Notes under the pieces: generated by a model
Databases searched by the model: none
Told to the model about the DNA's origin: nothing
What the model saw: the letters and a program-made list of their open reading frames with translations, nothing else
Shown: positions 32,560-43,307 of the stretch, piece after piece
How positions within the stretch are numbered: the first letter of the stretch is position 1
Layout: the number at the start of each line of letters is the position of its first letter
DNA from: Trichosphaerium sp. ATCC 40318
Taxonomy: Eukaryota; Discosea; Flabellinia; Trichosidae
Length of the DNA stretch: 64,000 nucleotides
Reading direction: 5' to 3'
NCBI GenBank assembly: GCA_038496445.1
Contig: JALMLS010000228.1
Span: 186,001 to 250,000, forward strand
Program-made: the position numbers and the translations under genes

Positions 32560-34430
32560 TGGCATCAACTTGTATTGTATTGATATTCCATAGTGGACCA
32601 CAGTCTGATAACCAACGCATGATGCAAAAATATTACTGCTACTTTCATGCTGTATTGACGCCGTTTGGTAATAAAAAGAATCTATCTAGTGATTGGTTTA
32701 AAGTGTTTAGTAACCAATTAAAGGAAGGCTCTCAGTTATGAATTGTACTTGTGTACAATAAGTACACACAACAAGATATTTTAGAAGCAGGTACGAAAGA
32801 AACCTCTTACCATGCCATTCGATTCTTATCCTATTGAGATGTTGTGATTGTTTCCCAACCTTTTTTGCGTAACCCAAGATACATAAATGTTGGCATGACA
32901 ATCGTTGCAAAGTGTATAGCAACAAAGATACCATTAGTGAAGAAAAGAGCCAGAATGCTCACTAATCGTCAACGTGCAATTAGACCAAGAAAACTAAGTG
33001 ATATGAGGAAGGTAAGTGCAAAAAAAAACTACTAAGGGAATCTAAAACGAGCGATTCACGTGATTTAAATAAAGCAAATGATCGAGCGCTTAAGAAAGAG
33101 GCTCATTTTTATATTGAAGAGTTGTGTTCATTTGACGGAAGATCAAGATGGGCAACCAATGAAAAACCTTTCCCGAACTGGTACAGTAATAGGACATTAG
33201 TTCTTGTTTTTTTCTTATGGTTTTGGCCACAACTATCTTATACACTTTTTTAAAGGCTTACACTTAAGGGCGTGATGAGATTCATCAGGATCAAATCTAG
33301 CAACCCCCAGTTTGAAATGTACACAGATTACCAAAAAACACATGAACAAGCATACAGTAAGTCCGTCTTATTCTTTTTGTGCTTGTAATAGCGAATTTTA
33401 GTTGGGTTATTGCTGATAAACTATTTCTAACCTTTACTGGTAAGAAAACAATTCGTTGCTTTCAGATTTGTACTTACCAGAGACTCTATAGGAACAGTTC
33501 AAAACGCCAACGCGATACCTGATGAACTAGTGCGAAATCAGGGGATGTAGAAACACTTTTTGAAACGCTATTACTTTGTCAAGCAGCTAATAAAACTGTT
33601 GTACAAAGGGTAGGTTCAAGGATTTGGTTATACTACTTTCGATTCCATAACAACGTATCTGGTGACTTGAACTTGGCATAATTATTGGTCTTTCAGAAGT
33701 CAGGAAACGTAATCTGCAGAAACACAGCATCTCTGCAGCAAAAATGCGATGGAGCGAGAGTTAAATGTGCACTTACTTCTTATGTCTGTAATTATAGTGT
33801 CCATGTAATGTTTATGTAGTGTGTACAAGTAGTATACTCCGGCAGTATGTATCACAAAAAAGATGATTATTGCTAATCTTTAACAGTGAGCATCAAGTGG
33901 TGTTCTTGTTCAAACAAGAAGATTAAAATGGCAATACTAAATACTATTTCTTGGCTGTTTGTGATGCATATTTGTACGACTAGAGACAAAATATAGGAAA
34001 AATCAATTTACAATCCCGGAATTTATAACAATTGATTGTTTAAACAAAGGCTTTGTATCATCTCATGCAGTTTACGAGTGTACAACGGAAGGTTGTCAAC
34101 AATCAATATCAGTAAACCTTTCATATGATGATCTTGTATACCTCAGAAGGGATGTAGGAGGCTCCGCTACTGAACTAGTACGACAGTCTCTAGACCATCA
34201 GATGGCAGTGAGAATTTTCAGGTTTTTTGAAGCCGTATAGTCCATGATATTGTGTAGAATCTCAACTGGAAGGCGTAATTGATGTCTTTCATCAGATTCT
34301 ACAACAAAACTCTCTTTGCTGGCTGTTAGGTTTGTAATTTTACTCTGAAAAGTGTGTGATAGCCTTTATGTTGCACTGTATGTTGTTGAGAGACAAGGCT
34401 GGCGAACTTCTTGGTATGTTTGAAACCTAA
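32560..34430 (+). pseudogene. Decayed multi-exon gene, unknown family
   Basis: Several exon-like stretches on the plus strand: YYCYFHAVLTPFGNKKNLSS, PRYINVGMTIVAKCIATKIP with a GTAAGT donor, AHFYIEELCSFDGRSRWATN, VMRFIRIKSSNPQFEMYTD, and a longer open piece (about 34005-34207) with AVYECTTEGCQQSISVNL. Plausible donors follow some of them, but stops and frame breaks prevent a full reading. It may be a degenerate member of a lineage-specific family, or a gene whose splicing I cannot resolve. Confidence 0.4.
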
Positions 34431-34716
34431 AAATAGAACAATTACACAGAATTCAGACAGTTAAATGAGATTAAGAGAACACGTATTAATACGATGATTG
34501 TGACCGGGGTTAAATAATAAGAATACACAACCAGTGTTATACACTTTTTGAAGAAATGTAATGGTCCTTTGTTTATGACTCCATCGAACTACACGAGTTA
34601 CTTTGTGGAGTAAATGTACAACATGAATTGGGGTTAAGTCACCAATGTTGCTAATAGAATAAACCTTTTTTCTATTACATCGAATAACCCAAAAGCCCAG
34701 GCCCTCGTGGTAAAGA

Positions 34717-36105
34717 ATGGAACAAAATAATGATGAAAAAGATTACAATGCTGGTATAACAACTCAATGTAACTCAAAAGAAGACGCTGTAAGCATCACA
34801 GAACTACCCGTTGAAATAATTGTTCAAATTCTGAAGAGTGGAACGTTTACACTTCAGACAGCACAAACATGCCATTTAATGCATGATATCGTCCACAACC
34901 ACGTGGGATACGGCTGTATTAATGTTTCAAGTGAAGCCTCGCTAAACTTACTTGTTGGGACCGCTTTACTTCAAAATACAAGAATTTCTCTTTCGAAAAT
35001 TAAAGCACGTATTACAGACAGTCATTTAAAATTACTTTCTGGTGTTAAAGATATCGTCTTGAGTGGTTGCAAGAAAATAACGGAAAAAGGTATAAGGCAC
35101 TTAGCTGGAGTGCATAGAATTGATTTATCTCGAACAAGTGTGAATGATGAAGCTTTGAAATGGATAGCTGATGTTCATACAATCAACTTGGATTTATGTA
35201 AAAGTATTACTGACGAGGGTATCAACGCATTGACAGCTGTACACAGTATATCATTGGCATTCACAAATATCAAAGATACATGTATTGCAGGATTAGCAGG
35301 CGCGCACACAATCAACCTTGCTGGTTTCCAGTGTAAAAGTGGAGAAATTACAAAGTTATCAGGTGTTCATAAAATTGATTTGTCGTACACCAGAGTAACA
35401 GACGAGCACTTGAAGGCGTTCGTTGGTGTACACGAAATCAAGCTAGATGGTTGTATCAATATAACTAATGACAGTATACGATTATTTGCTGGTGTCCACA
35501 CTATTCACTTAGGCTATACTGATGTATCTGATGAGTCTGTTAGTGTATTGGCTGGTGTTCATGAAATTGATTTATCTTCTACAAACGTTACTGATAAAGC
35601 CTTGAAATCATTGGCCGGTGTACATACAATCAAGTTGGGGAGTTGTAGGCATGTAACTGATGAAGGGATAAAGATGTTAGCCGGTGTACATACAATCAAG
35701 TTGGGGAGTTGTAAGAATGTAACTGATGAAGGGATAAAGATGTTAGCTGGTGTGCATATAATTGGCTTATCATCTACAGAAATCACAGATGAGGGTTTGA
35801 AAGCATTGGCCGGTGTTCATACAATTGATCTGTCATATACTAAAATTACGGATGAAGGTTTGAAAGCATTGGCTGGTGTTCACAGAATTACGTTGAAGGG
35901 TTGCGATTGTATTACAGACATTGGTGTAAAGGCACTAGCTGGAGTTCATACAATTGATTTAACTGGCATACAGAGTGTGACTGATGAATGCTTGAAGGCT
36001 TTGGTTGGTGCACATACAATCGTGTTGGTATCTTGTTTGTTTATAACAAACGAAGGTGTAAAGGTATTGGCAGGTGTTCCAAATGTTGTTCTAGATAGGT
36101 ATTAA
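34717..36105 (+). CDS. F-box / leucine-rich-repeat protein, copy 2
   Basis: A 462-residue intronless paralogue of the gene at 17369-18706. The first 130 residues are nearly identical (F-box-like ITELPVEIIVQILKSGTF), and the LRR arrays diverge in number and order. Repeats follow AGVHTIxLxxxxxVTDEGLKAL; alternate units have Thr (LSYTKITDEG) or Cys (LGSCRHVTDEG) at the turn. Two adjacent 66-bp units at 35626-35757 are almost identical, so the array expanded recently. The end differs from copy 1 (VVLDRY against VRR). Likely an SCF substrate receptor. Confidence 0.75.
   Translation: MEQNNDEKDYNAGITTQCNSKEDAVSITELPVEIIVQILKSGTFTLQTAQTCHLMHDIVHNHVGYGCINVSSEASLNLLVGTALLQNTRISLSKIKARITDSHLKLLSGVKDIVLSGCKKITEKGIRHLAGVHRIDLSRTSVNDEALKWIADVHTINLDLCKSITDEGINALTAVHSISLAFTNIKDTCIAGLAGAHTINLAGFQCKSGEITKLSGVHKIDLSYTRVTDEHLKAFVGVHEIKLDGCINITNDSIRLFAGVHTIHLGYTDVSDESVSVLAGVHEIDLSSTNVTDKALKSLAGVHTIKLGSCRHVTDEGIKMLAGVHTIKLGSCKNVTDEGIKMLAGVHIIGLSSTEITDEGLKALAGVHTIDLSYTKITDEGLKALAGVHRITLKGCDCITDIGVKALAGVHTIDLTGIQSVTDECLKALVGAHTIVLVSCLFITNEGVKVLAGVPNVVLDRY
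35626..35757 (+). repeat. Recently duplicated 66-bp LRR unit
   Basis: Two consecutive 66-bp units (coding HTIKLGSCRHVTDEGIKMLAGV and its near-copy) differ at only a few bases, far less than other repeats in the gene. Confidence 0.85.
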
Positions 36106-36662
36106 AGGTGTTTGTTTGTTTTTTTACAAAAAAAATCGATTTCAGAACTGAATGAAAGGCAATTGGAAAAATGATGAACAATTTTCATTTTTGTCTATTT
36201 TTGAGCTTTTGAAAGGCTTCATGGTTTTACATCTCTACTTTAGATTATATCACCATAAGTTAAGAAACCTGTTTGAGGATTTTTAGCGTTTTTGTATTTT
36301 ATACACCACGTGCATTCAAACGTCAAAGAGAAACTATCTCGCTGTACATGAAAAAACAAGGCAAATCATGTCATAGCAATGGACTTTATTTTCTTATCAA
36401 CATTTCTAGTTCATCAAGGACTCTATATCTTCTTCAAACGTACTATAATCAGGTCGCCGTGTGTCAGTTGTCCTGAAAGCAACACCTGTATTTCTTTTAG
36501 AAACGTGCTCTTGTAAAAGGAACCGAAATACTTTTTAATGACTTATGAGTAGTTACTTACTATTATGTGTGCTTCCTGTAGGATAAGACCAAGATAATAA
36601 TCGGTTATGCATGTTCAATGTGCATGCACATTTACCATGGCTATAAGCAAACACGAATGCGT
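36106..36662. other. Convergent spacer, no gene seen
   Basis: Lies between the 3' ends of F-box/LRR copy 2 and the 7TM receptor. It contains GTTTGTTTGTTTTTTTAC directly after the LRR stop and one unremarkable open frame (36273-36476). Nothing else is identifiable. Confidence 0.5.
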
Positions 36663-37779
36663 TCACAACACCAAACAAGGTATGAGGAGCAGACTCAAGA
36701 AGTAACACAGCAAATGGCTAACACAATTCTTAGTAATCCAAGTACTACCTTTCTGTATACGTACCACATTCCTTGGAGTCAGTAAGAACGCATAATATAC
36801 AAGAACTGGACACCATAGAATCAGAAAAGCGATTGGATACCAAACAAGTTTACAAACAAGCGGTTTTAGAGTTGTTCTTGATCCCATTGCATCCCTCGCT
36901 TTTGATATGAATCTTACCTTTATAATAGAAGCTATGTTAAGTATTATAACTACTACAAAGCTTAAAATGAAAGGAGCCAATAGAGCAATGAAATAAAACC
37001 TGAAAGAAGAAGGATGTCAGTACTTAAAAACGGTTAAAATGTCTACCATTTATCCGTTGTTTCAACGTCCTTCATGAAGCACCTAGGCCGTAACATTCGC
37101 TATTATTCTTATGGTGTATAGCATGGAGTACCTTCCATCTTGTTGTCTACCGTAGGACTTTGTAATAAGCGGAAGAGCAGCAGTACAAATAGGAAGAAGG
37201 ATGAGGAAATATGTCAAATATCTTTCGGCAAAACTAGCATCTGTACTATTCGTTTTGGTTAGTTAGAGTACTACGGTTATATGTACAAACGCACCCGTTC
37301 TTTACAAGCCAATATAAATTGAATGAAATAATGAAAACTACACAGAAAACTGACACGTGCGAGAATGAAGCAAAGAATGCAGAAAACACGCACAAAACCT
37401 CTATGAAAAAACGATTATCCAAACAGAAATAACAAAACCAAAAAAACGATTTTTTATATAGCTCGTTACTACCACGTGGTCCAAACCACGTGATTTGATC
37501 TTTTCCCTACGCACCATTATCCTTAAAGGTAGCAATACTAACGAGAATCTCGCTAATAGCAGCCAATAGGTCATACACGCCCAAATATATCAATATACGC
37601 ATAGAAAATACACGGTAGCCTTTCTTTAATAAAAGAACAATTATCATCCATACTGATGCCACTAGAGATAATAGACCGCCTGTAGAGACCAAAATAGAAA
37701 GCGTACGCTCTTGTTCATAGTTGGTCACATGCATTTGAGCGTTCAGTATAACACCTTTGTTTAAGGGCGGTTTTATCAT
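36663..37779 (-). CDS. Seven-transmembrane receptor, cAMP-receptor-like
   Basis: Predicted plasma-membrane G-protein-coupled receptor. The first exon (37779-37507) reads LSILVSTGGLLSLVASVWMI and RVFSMRILIYLGVYDLLAAI (TM1, TM2). An exon near 37400-37310 gives FILARVSFLCSFHYFIQFIL (TM3). Another near 37240 gives AERYLTYFLILLPICTAALP followed by LITKSYG (TM4 and the loop before the CW motif). A short CFMKDVETTDKW exon follows. The last exon (37003-36663) carries FYFIALLAPFILSFVVVIIL and two further helices. The spacing and lP-xITxSYG pattern resemble Dictyostelium-type cAMP and Crl receptors. One junction (after SYGRQQDG) is unclear, so a partly decayed gene cannot be excluded. Confidence 0.6.
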
Positions 37780-38344
37780 TAAGGTATAGTATCCGGAAGT
37801 GTTTCAGGTGTCTCGCTAGAGAGCCTCAAGTGCTCAACAAAATTCATGGGAGCTGCAAGAAAGTAGGTTGGTCTTATCGAATTTCCTAAGTCGTATCAGT
37901 TAAGCAGGTGGATAAAAACTGTTATGCAGTTACGCCAGAGCACTATTGCAGCAACGAAGAACAATTTAAAAAAATGCAGCACAGGCAAAAATTTAGTGCA
38001 ATGTGAAGTAGAGTATGGAATGCTTTCACGCTAAGACAAGGTGTAATTATTAGTATTTCCACCGGAACCTTAAGCTTATAGCAACGTAATTTCTTATCGC
38101 AAGACAAACAGACTTCCCTCTAGTACAGATAAATCAATTGTAAGTTACTATCTTAATAAACTAAACGTGGCGTTCACTACTGCTACTCCACAAGACCGAA
38201 GGAAGAAATCTACCATTCCAGAGGTCATGGAATCGCAGACACAATTGTTAAGAGGACCGAGAAGATATAGACGATCAGTAACTAATGAACAATCATTTGA
38301 TCTCAAATCTCTTGCACCGTTTCCACATCCTACCAACATCTGTA
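37780..38344. other. Spacer, no gene seen
   Basis: Upstream of the 7TM receptor gene. No ORF, RNA or repeat could be supported. Confidence 0.45.
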
Positions 38345-38740
38345 ATATAACATAGTCCAGTAATATCAATCTTCTCAACTCCTGCGAGACACTTCAATCC
38401 CTTGTCTGTAATTTTTTCGCAATCCTTCAAGTTAACAACACGTGCTCCTGCACACCTTCATCGGTTATTTTATAACACTTTCTGAGGTAATTTCTTGCAC
38501 CTTCAAGCGCTTGGACAGACTGGTCAGTAATCTTCTAACAATCATTGAGATTGACTCTGTACGCTCCACTCAAAGCTACAACGCCTTCATCAGTGACTGA
38601 GTTGCATCCACTTAATTCTATATTATGAACACGCTAGGTGTTTAATACCTTCGCCAGTGACGCCCAGACAATAGTTCAATATTATTTCTTTTACACCTTT
38701 GAGGAACTTAATTCCTTTAGATGTCATGAATTCAAAAAAA
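38345..38740 (-). pseudogene. F-box/LRR family remnant
   Basis: Minus-strand pieces read KFLKGVKEIILNYCLGVTGEG, NIELSGCNSVTDEGVVALSG, YRVNLNDC, CYKITDEG and LKCLAGVEKIDITGLCYITD. These are LRR units of the same family as 17369-18706, but stops and frameshifts interrupt them and no F-box end is present. It is a dead fragment of about six repeats. Confidence 0.8.
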
Positions 38741-38987
38741 CCGCAAAGCCCTTTTTTGGCAAACACTATTTAAGCTGAGAGGAAAACCTATGTTATCGCT
38801 ATCGACGAAAGGTAAAAATCAAGATATCTGTAACGCTTGGTACTTAACATGTTCTTTAATAAATAGTTTAGTATCGTTACATCCAACCTTCGTACCCTTA
38901 CAAGAGTTTTGTGTTTATCAAACGCTAAGTCAGGCAAGCGAGGTTTTAAGTAACTGAAAATTCCAATTGCCACCCTTTTCTTAGTGT

Positions 38988-39635
38988 ATGATACGTTATC
39001 TAAGTCTCATTGTTTTTACGATTGTAAGCGCAACACTCGCAAATCAATTCTACATTGATTGCTCAAATATTCATTGTACTATCCCTAATAACCTATAGCC
39101 GTTACTGACTATGTTATTTAGTTAAGGACAGCAACCATACATACAATATATCAAAACTATGCGTAAGTTTTTACTCTTTGATCGAACTACGATGCTAATA
39201 TCTATGGTAGAAGTATAATATCGAACAAGGTGCTGTAAATACGAGTATTTACTATCAGTTCTTTATTGGTGGAGTGAATGGGATTGGTTGTGACCAAGGA
39301 GACCAACAAAACAGTAAGTTTCGCCTATTTTTATCAAAATCACGTGTTTTTTTGTTTGTTTCTGGAACTAAACGTTTTTTCTCAGTTTGTGCTGTTTGTG
39401 CATCACCCGATAGTAAGTTTCAGAATAGAACCCTTAATCATTGTCGAGGAAAATATTCCGGCGCTACTTCTCAGGTTTCAGAAATGAAGAATAAAAATGG
39501 AGTTTCCTTTCAATTTGATGGTACGCTCCAAAAAAGTCTGCGTTCCAGTCATGTTAATTTTACATAGCTGGCTACAATCAAAGTTACACAACTATATATG
39601 CTATATGTGATGAAGACTACAAAGGTAACAATTAG
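38988..39635 (+). CDS. Small secreted protein, MRH (mannose-6-phosphate-receptor homology)-like
   Basis: ATG at 38988 starts a signal peptide (MIRYLSLIVFTIVSATLA). Later exons read NQFYIDCSNIHC, NHTYNISKLC, YQFFIGGVNGIGCDQGDQQN, FQNRTLNHCRGKYSG, KNGVSFQFDAGYNQSYTTIY and AICDEDYKGNN, followed by TAG. The pattern FYINxC, ACDQ-like Cys, GVxFxFxGGxxxxxxTTIxxxCDE resembles MRH domains of mannose-6-phosphate receptors and ATG27-like proteins. No transmembrane helix is seen, so it would be soluble. The exon joins around 39110-39260 are uncertain. The MRH call is by pattern only. Confidence 0.45.
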
Positions 39636-40203
39636 ATGCTAAACTAGTCAAATCGTTCAAATTCTTCTATTTTTTTTTTCCCACCACAGAACTCTTTGCG
39701 TTTTATTTCGCTTATAAAAACAGTATTTTCAAGGGAAAAAGTAATACGATTTGAATGCATAGAAGTGTATACTAAATAAGGTTTACCTAGGTTATGAAAA
39801 CACAACTGTTGATAATACTCATCTAAATAGTCCAACGGTAAAGTATTTTTTCTTACATTTTTTTTGGGTACTATTGCTAACACTGTTGCAAGATTACAAT
39901 TTACACTGAAGATGCGTGCCGTAAACCGCTAGAACCTATAAATGATGCGTCAGTGTTGAATGGCTGAACACTCTAAAATATCACGTGTACATGCATTGTA
40001 AAAAAAGCAATACGCCGACAAGATTTTAACGTAAAGTTAGTACTATTTATTGTTTCTTATTTATGCCAATGCCCGCAAAACATCAATGTGCAATCAGTAC
40101 TAAATTTCCTTGACTTCTCTAGGTACATTGTACAAAAGTCAGCATGGCGTCGTGAAGACTATACACGACCGTATTGTCACCTTTTTAGAAAGCCCTTCAT
40201 ACC
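39636..40203. other. Spacer, no gene seen
   Basis: Between the MRH-like gene and the PQQ-propeller pseudogene. A minus-strand open frame at 39644-39883 has no recognisable motif and is probably chance. Confidence 0.4.
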
Positions 40204-41867
40204 ATGAAACAAGCTACAATCATCTTTTTACTCAGCTTATTCGCTACTTTATGTGTTTGTTCTTGGTACATACTATCACGTGACCAATTTAACGCTTACT
40301 TAGGTCAAATAAAACGCTTTTCACCTTTGCGTCTGGTACTTCCTTCTCTGCGTATACAAGCACATCAGAGAGCGTATTTCTTACTTGGGTACGTTAGACA
40401 GCTTTGTTTACAGTATTTCGTTTCGTTCTTGGTTAAACTGTCAATGTTTGTGAACACAGTTCTTCGTTTCGCAACTGTTGTCATTTTCTTATATTTATCG
40501 GAACTTACGGAAACTTCCAAGGTGAATTGGGAAAGACCTGACGGCTTGACTTTTGGTGGTAGGATAAACGCTTTGCAAAGCAGTGATGGCTCTATATTAT
40601 GGACAGGGGAATACATTTATGGCACGTGATATGAGAATTTTCTAAATCAGGAAGGAACGATTGTTTATAAGCTTGTTACTTTAGGTTACATTCGTGATGC
40701 CATTTGGTCTGAACCTCAAGACGTAGTGTACCTTAGCGTCTTTGAAGAGCAGTTATACACTAGTACCTATAAGCCTACTGTATTTGCTATTGATGCGAAG
40801 ACTGGACATCATAAGTGGAACTTTACCGCTTTGAATTTAATTCATGGTCCATCCGTTCCACAACCAACGAATATGCAAGAATCTTTCAATGGACATCTTG
40901 CGTTTTTAGGTGGTTCTGTACTCTTGAGTTTGGACCAATTCACAGGTAAAATCGTGGCTATAGATGTTATGAATACGCCAAACATTCTAGATTTCAGCGT
41001 CGACGATTCACGTGGTACCTCGTTCTCTTTGGATACGTAGAACCTAACTATCTTACTAGATGATTCTTACTTTATATACGCTGGAGAGCAATCATATACT
41101 CTTTCGAACAATCAAGTAAGTGCTATTACTTTCTTTGTGTTCGAGCTTATGTTTTCGCTTAGTTACTGGGTATTGGCTTGGAGAAGAACCTTTCTATTGT
41201 TTTATCTGGGTATAACAACACCTATTATGGGTGTAAATATTCTAAGAAGCTACATGAAGTTGATAGTATTTTCAAGGTGCGAAGAGCTTTCACTTATAAA
41301 CGTTGTGTCTTCCTTACTTACCTCGAGTTTAGTTTAGATTTGGTTACATGAACTCCATAATTAAAGAGTGGTCAATAAACCTCCAGTTTGTTACCACCAC
41401 CAACCCTGAGCTGGGTGCGTTACAACGTCAAACAAACTGATGTTTTGTTCTTCAAAAATTTTTTATTTGCTTAAAAGATGTTTGTTCGTTACACTGATGG
41501 ATGTGTAGTGAGTCACGTGGTAAATAATAAGAACCAAGATATCCTAATTGTTCACGACTTGACTACAACAATGGGTATTGACGAGAATAAGAAACCGATA
41601 TGGACAGTAAAACAAGCAAAAGAACCAAGTATAAATGTTTATGGAAATAGCTTTCTTTTATATGGAATCAACTCTGATACTATATACGTATATGATGCTA
41701 TTACTGGAAAACAAAGAGCAAAGGAGAACCTAATGAACATCACAAACAAGCAATATGCAATGACAATATCGTGTGAAATGAGTACGAAACAGCTTGACTG
41801 TTCAACCAAAAACCGAGATCTTACATATTCTTTTTATAGGTGGAACAAACACAGTTTTCTGTTGTAG
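40204..41867 (+). pseudogene. Secreted PQQ-type beta-propeller protein, probably broken
   Basis: Begins with a signal peptide (MKQATIIFLLSLFATLCVCS) and has PQQ-like repeat motifs: RINALQSSDGSILWTGEYIY, TVFAIDAKTGHHKWNFTALN, GSVLLSLDQFTGKIVAIDV, TIYVYDAITGKQR. In-frame stops separate coding segments (for example a TAG at about 41038 between SFSLDT and NLTILLDD, in the same frame on both sides), and no intron of suitable length removes them cleanly. Either a recent pseudogene or a gene with very short introns. Original role unknown: extracellular propeller. Confidence 0.5.
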
Positions 41868-42573
41868 AGGCTATGCTGACGAAGTTAACTTTCCTCACTA
41901 CTTATGTGAGTCCATAGATTTTGTTGGTTGATTAAAACATATTCTGAACCCAAAGAGTTGTAAATTTCTTAGCAAACGCACGTGTACTTCAACACTTTTC
42001 CCTAAAAATGGACGTAAACCTCTGTCTACTAAAGTGCTCTTATACTCGTGCTTCTAAAAGTTTCCCGTACATAAACAACAACATTCGCTAACTTGATTGA
42101 TACGTGTACGGAAAGTTCCTCCGTCAAGAAATTCACTATGGTTGTACATTAGGTTACACGATAAACTAAAGGTATAATAATAGACGTTTATACACGTCAT
42201 TCCAAAAAAAGCTTTCCTTCTAACACGTGCTATACTCGTTTCTTGCCCTTACCAATGTGAAAAGCTGTTGTTCAATGTAAAAGACATACTTAGTGTGAAA
42301 TTTTAATTCTCTTAATCAAACTCCAATTGAACTTGCATAAAAGACTTTGACTTTATCCAAGCTAAGAAGCTACATTTGGTGTTAACCAGTAGGTAACAAA
42401 AAACGCTACTACCGAAACAAATGTTTTTTTATGGTTGACAGATTCTTCACCGAACAGAATGTCAACTTGACCGGTTGACCTGGGATTACTGGTTAGTTCT
42501 AGATGACAAGAAACGTAAAGGTACAATCTAAAAATATAATAAGCCACGTGGCTAACCAAATAATAGCAGATAA
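41868..42573. other. Spacer, no gene seen
   Basis: Downstream of the PQQ remnant and upstream of the F-box/MORN remnant. Three CACGTG palindromes are present; no gene is supported. Confidence 0.45.
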
Positions 42574-43090
42574 ATGCCCATAACTCAGAATGTCACCATC
42601 TGTTGTCCCTTCCTTTGGAGATACAGCTTGATATCATGGACATGGAAGCTGACAACTTTTTTAGCCGTACAAACTGGCCACTGCTCTGTAAACATACAGC
42701 AACTACAACAAAGTTTGATTTTGACTTTAACACATGGAAAGTGGGTCAAGGAGAGCTTAGCCTTACATATGAGCTCCTTTATTAGAATAAAGACTCTATG
42801 CTGTTATGTACACGGTAGAAAGGAAGGGGTGCACAAGATATGGCATGACAATCGTCTGATTTTCCATTGTGATTATGCTAAAAAACATGGAGATTTTAGT
42901 AGATGGCACGAGAATGGTCAAATGTCTGAGCACACGAATTGTCAATGATAAAAAGGAAGGATTATTTACAAGCTGGTACAGGAATGGTCAAATGATTGAA
43001 CAGTGCTATTACATTGCTGACAATAAGGTTGGAGAGTACAAAAAATGGAGTGAAACTGGTGAATTAGTGGAAAGCACGACTTTGGTTTAA
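42574..43090 (+). pseudogene. F-box plus MORN-type repeat protein, frameshifted
   Basis: Three frames must be combined: an F-box-like start (SLPLEIQLDIMDMEADNFFS), then RKEGVHKIWHDNRLIFHCDY and KHGDFSRWHENGQMSEHTN, then NDKKEGLFTSWYRNGQMIEQ and VGEYKKWSETGELVEST. The repeats match the MORN_2 pattern (GxYxxWxxNGQ). At least two frameshifts and a stop between F-box and repeats indicate a recently broken gene. Confidence 0.65.
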
Positions 43091-43307
43091 GGAAGAGTTT
43101 GAAACCCAAAAAAAAACTTGCCGAAAAAGTTTCCATGAATGCCATGAGTATAGTTAACAATGCTTGATTATTTCGTTGGAAACACGGGCACAAATACCAA
43201 GATAATTATGTGCTTTTAATTATACCACGGTATGTAAATTAATAGCTTTATTGTACAGTGGGTGTTTGGGGTTTTCAAAAATTTTTTGTGATGAATACAA
43301 AGTTTTT

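Noticed and set aside
40990-41060. TAG reassigned to an amino acid
   Set aside because: Conserved genes here end at normal places with TAG, TAA and TGA, so the standard code applies.
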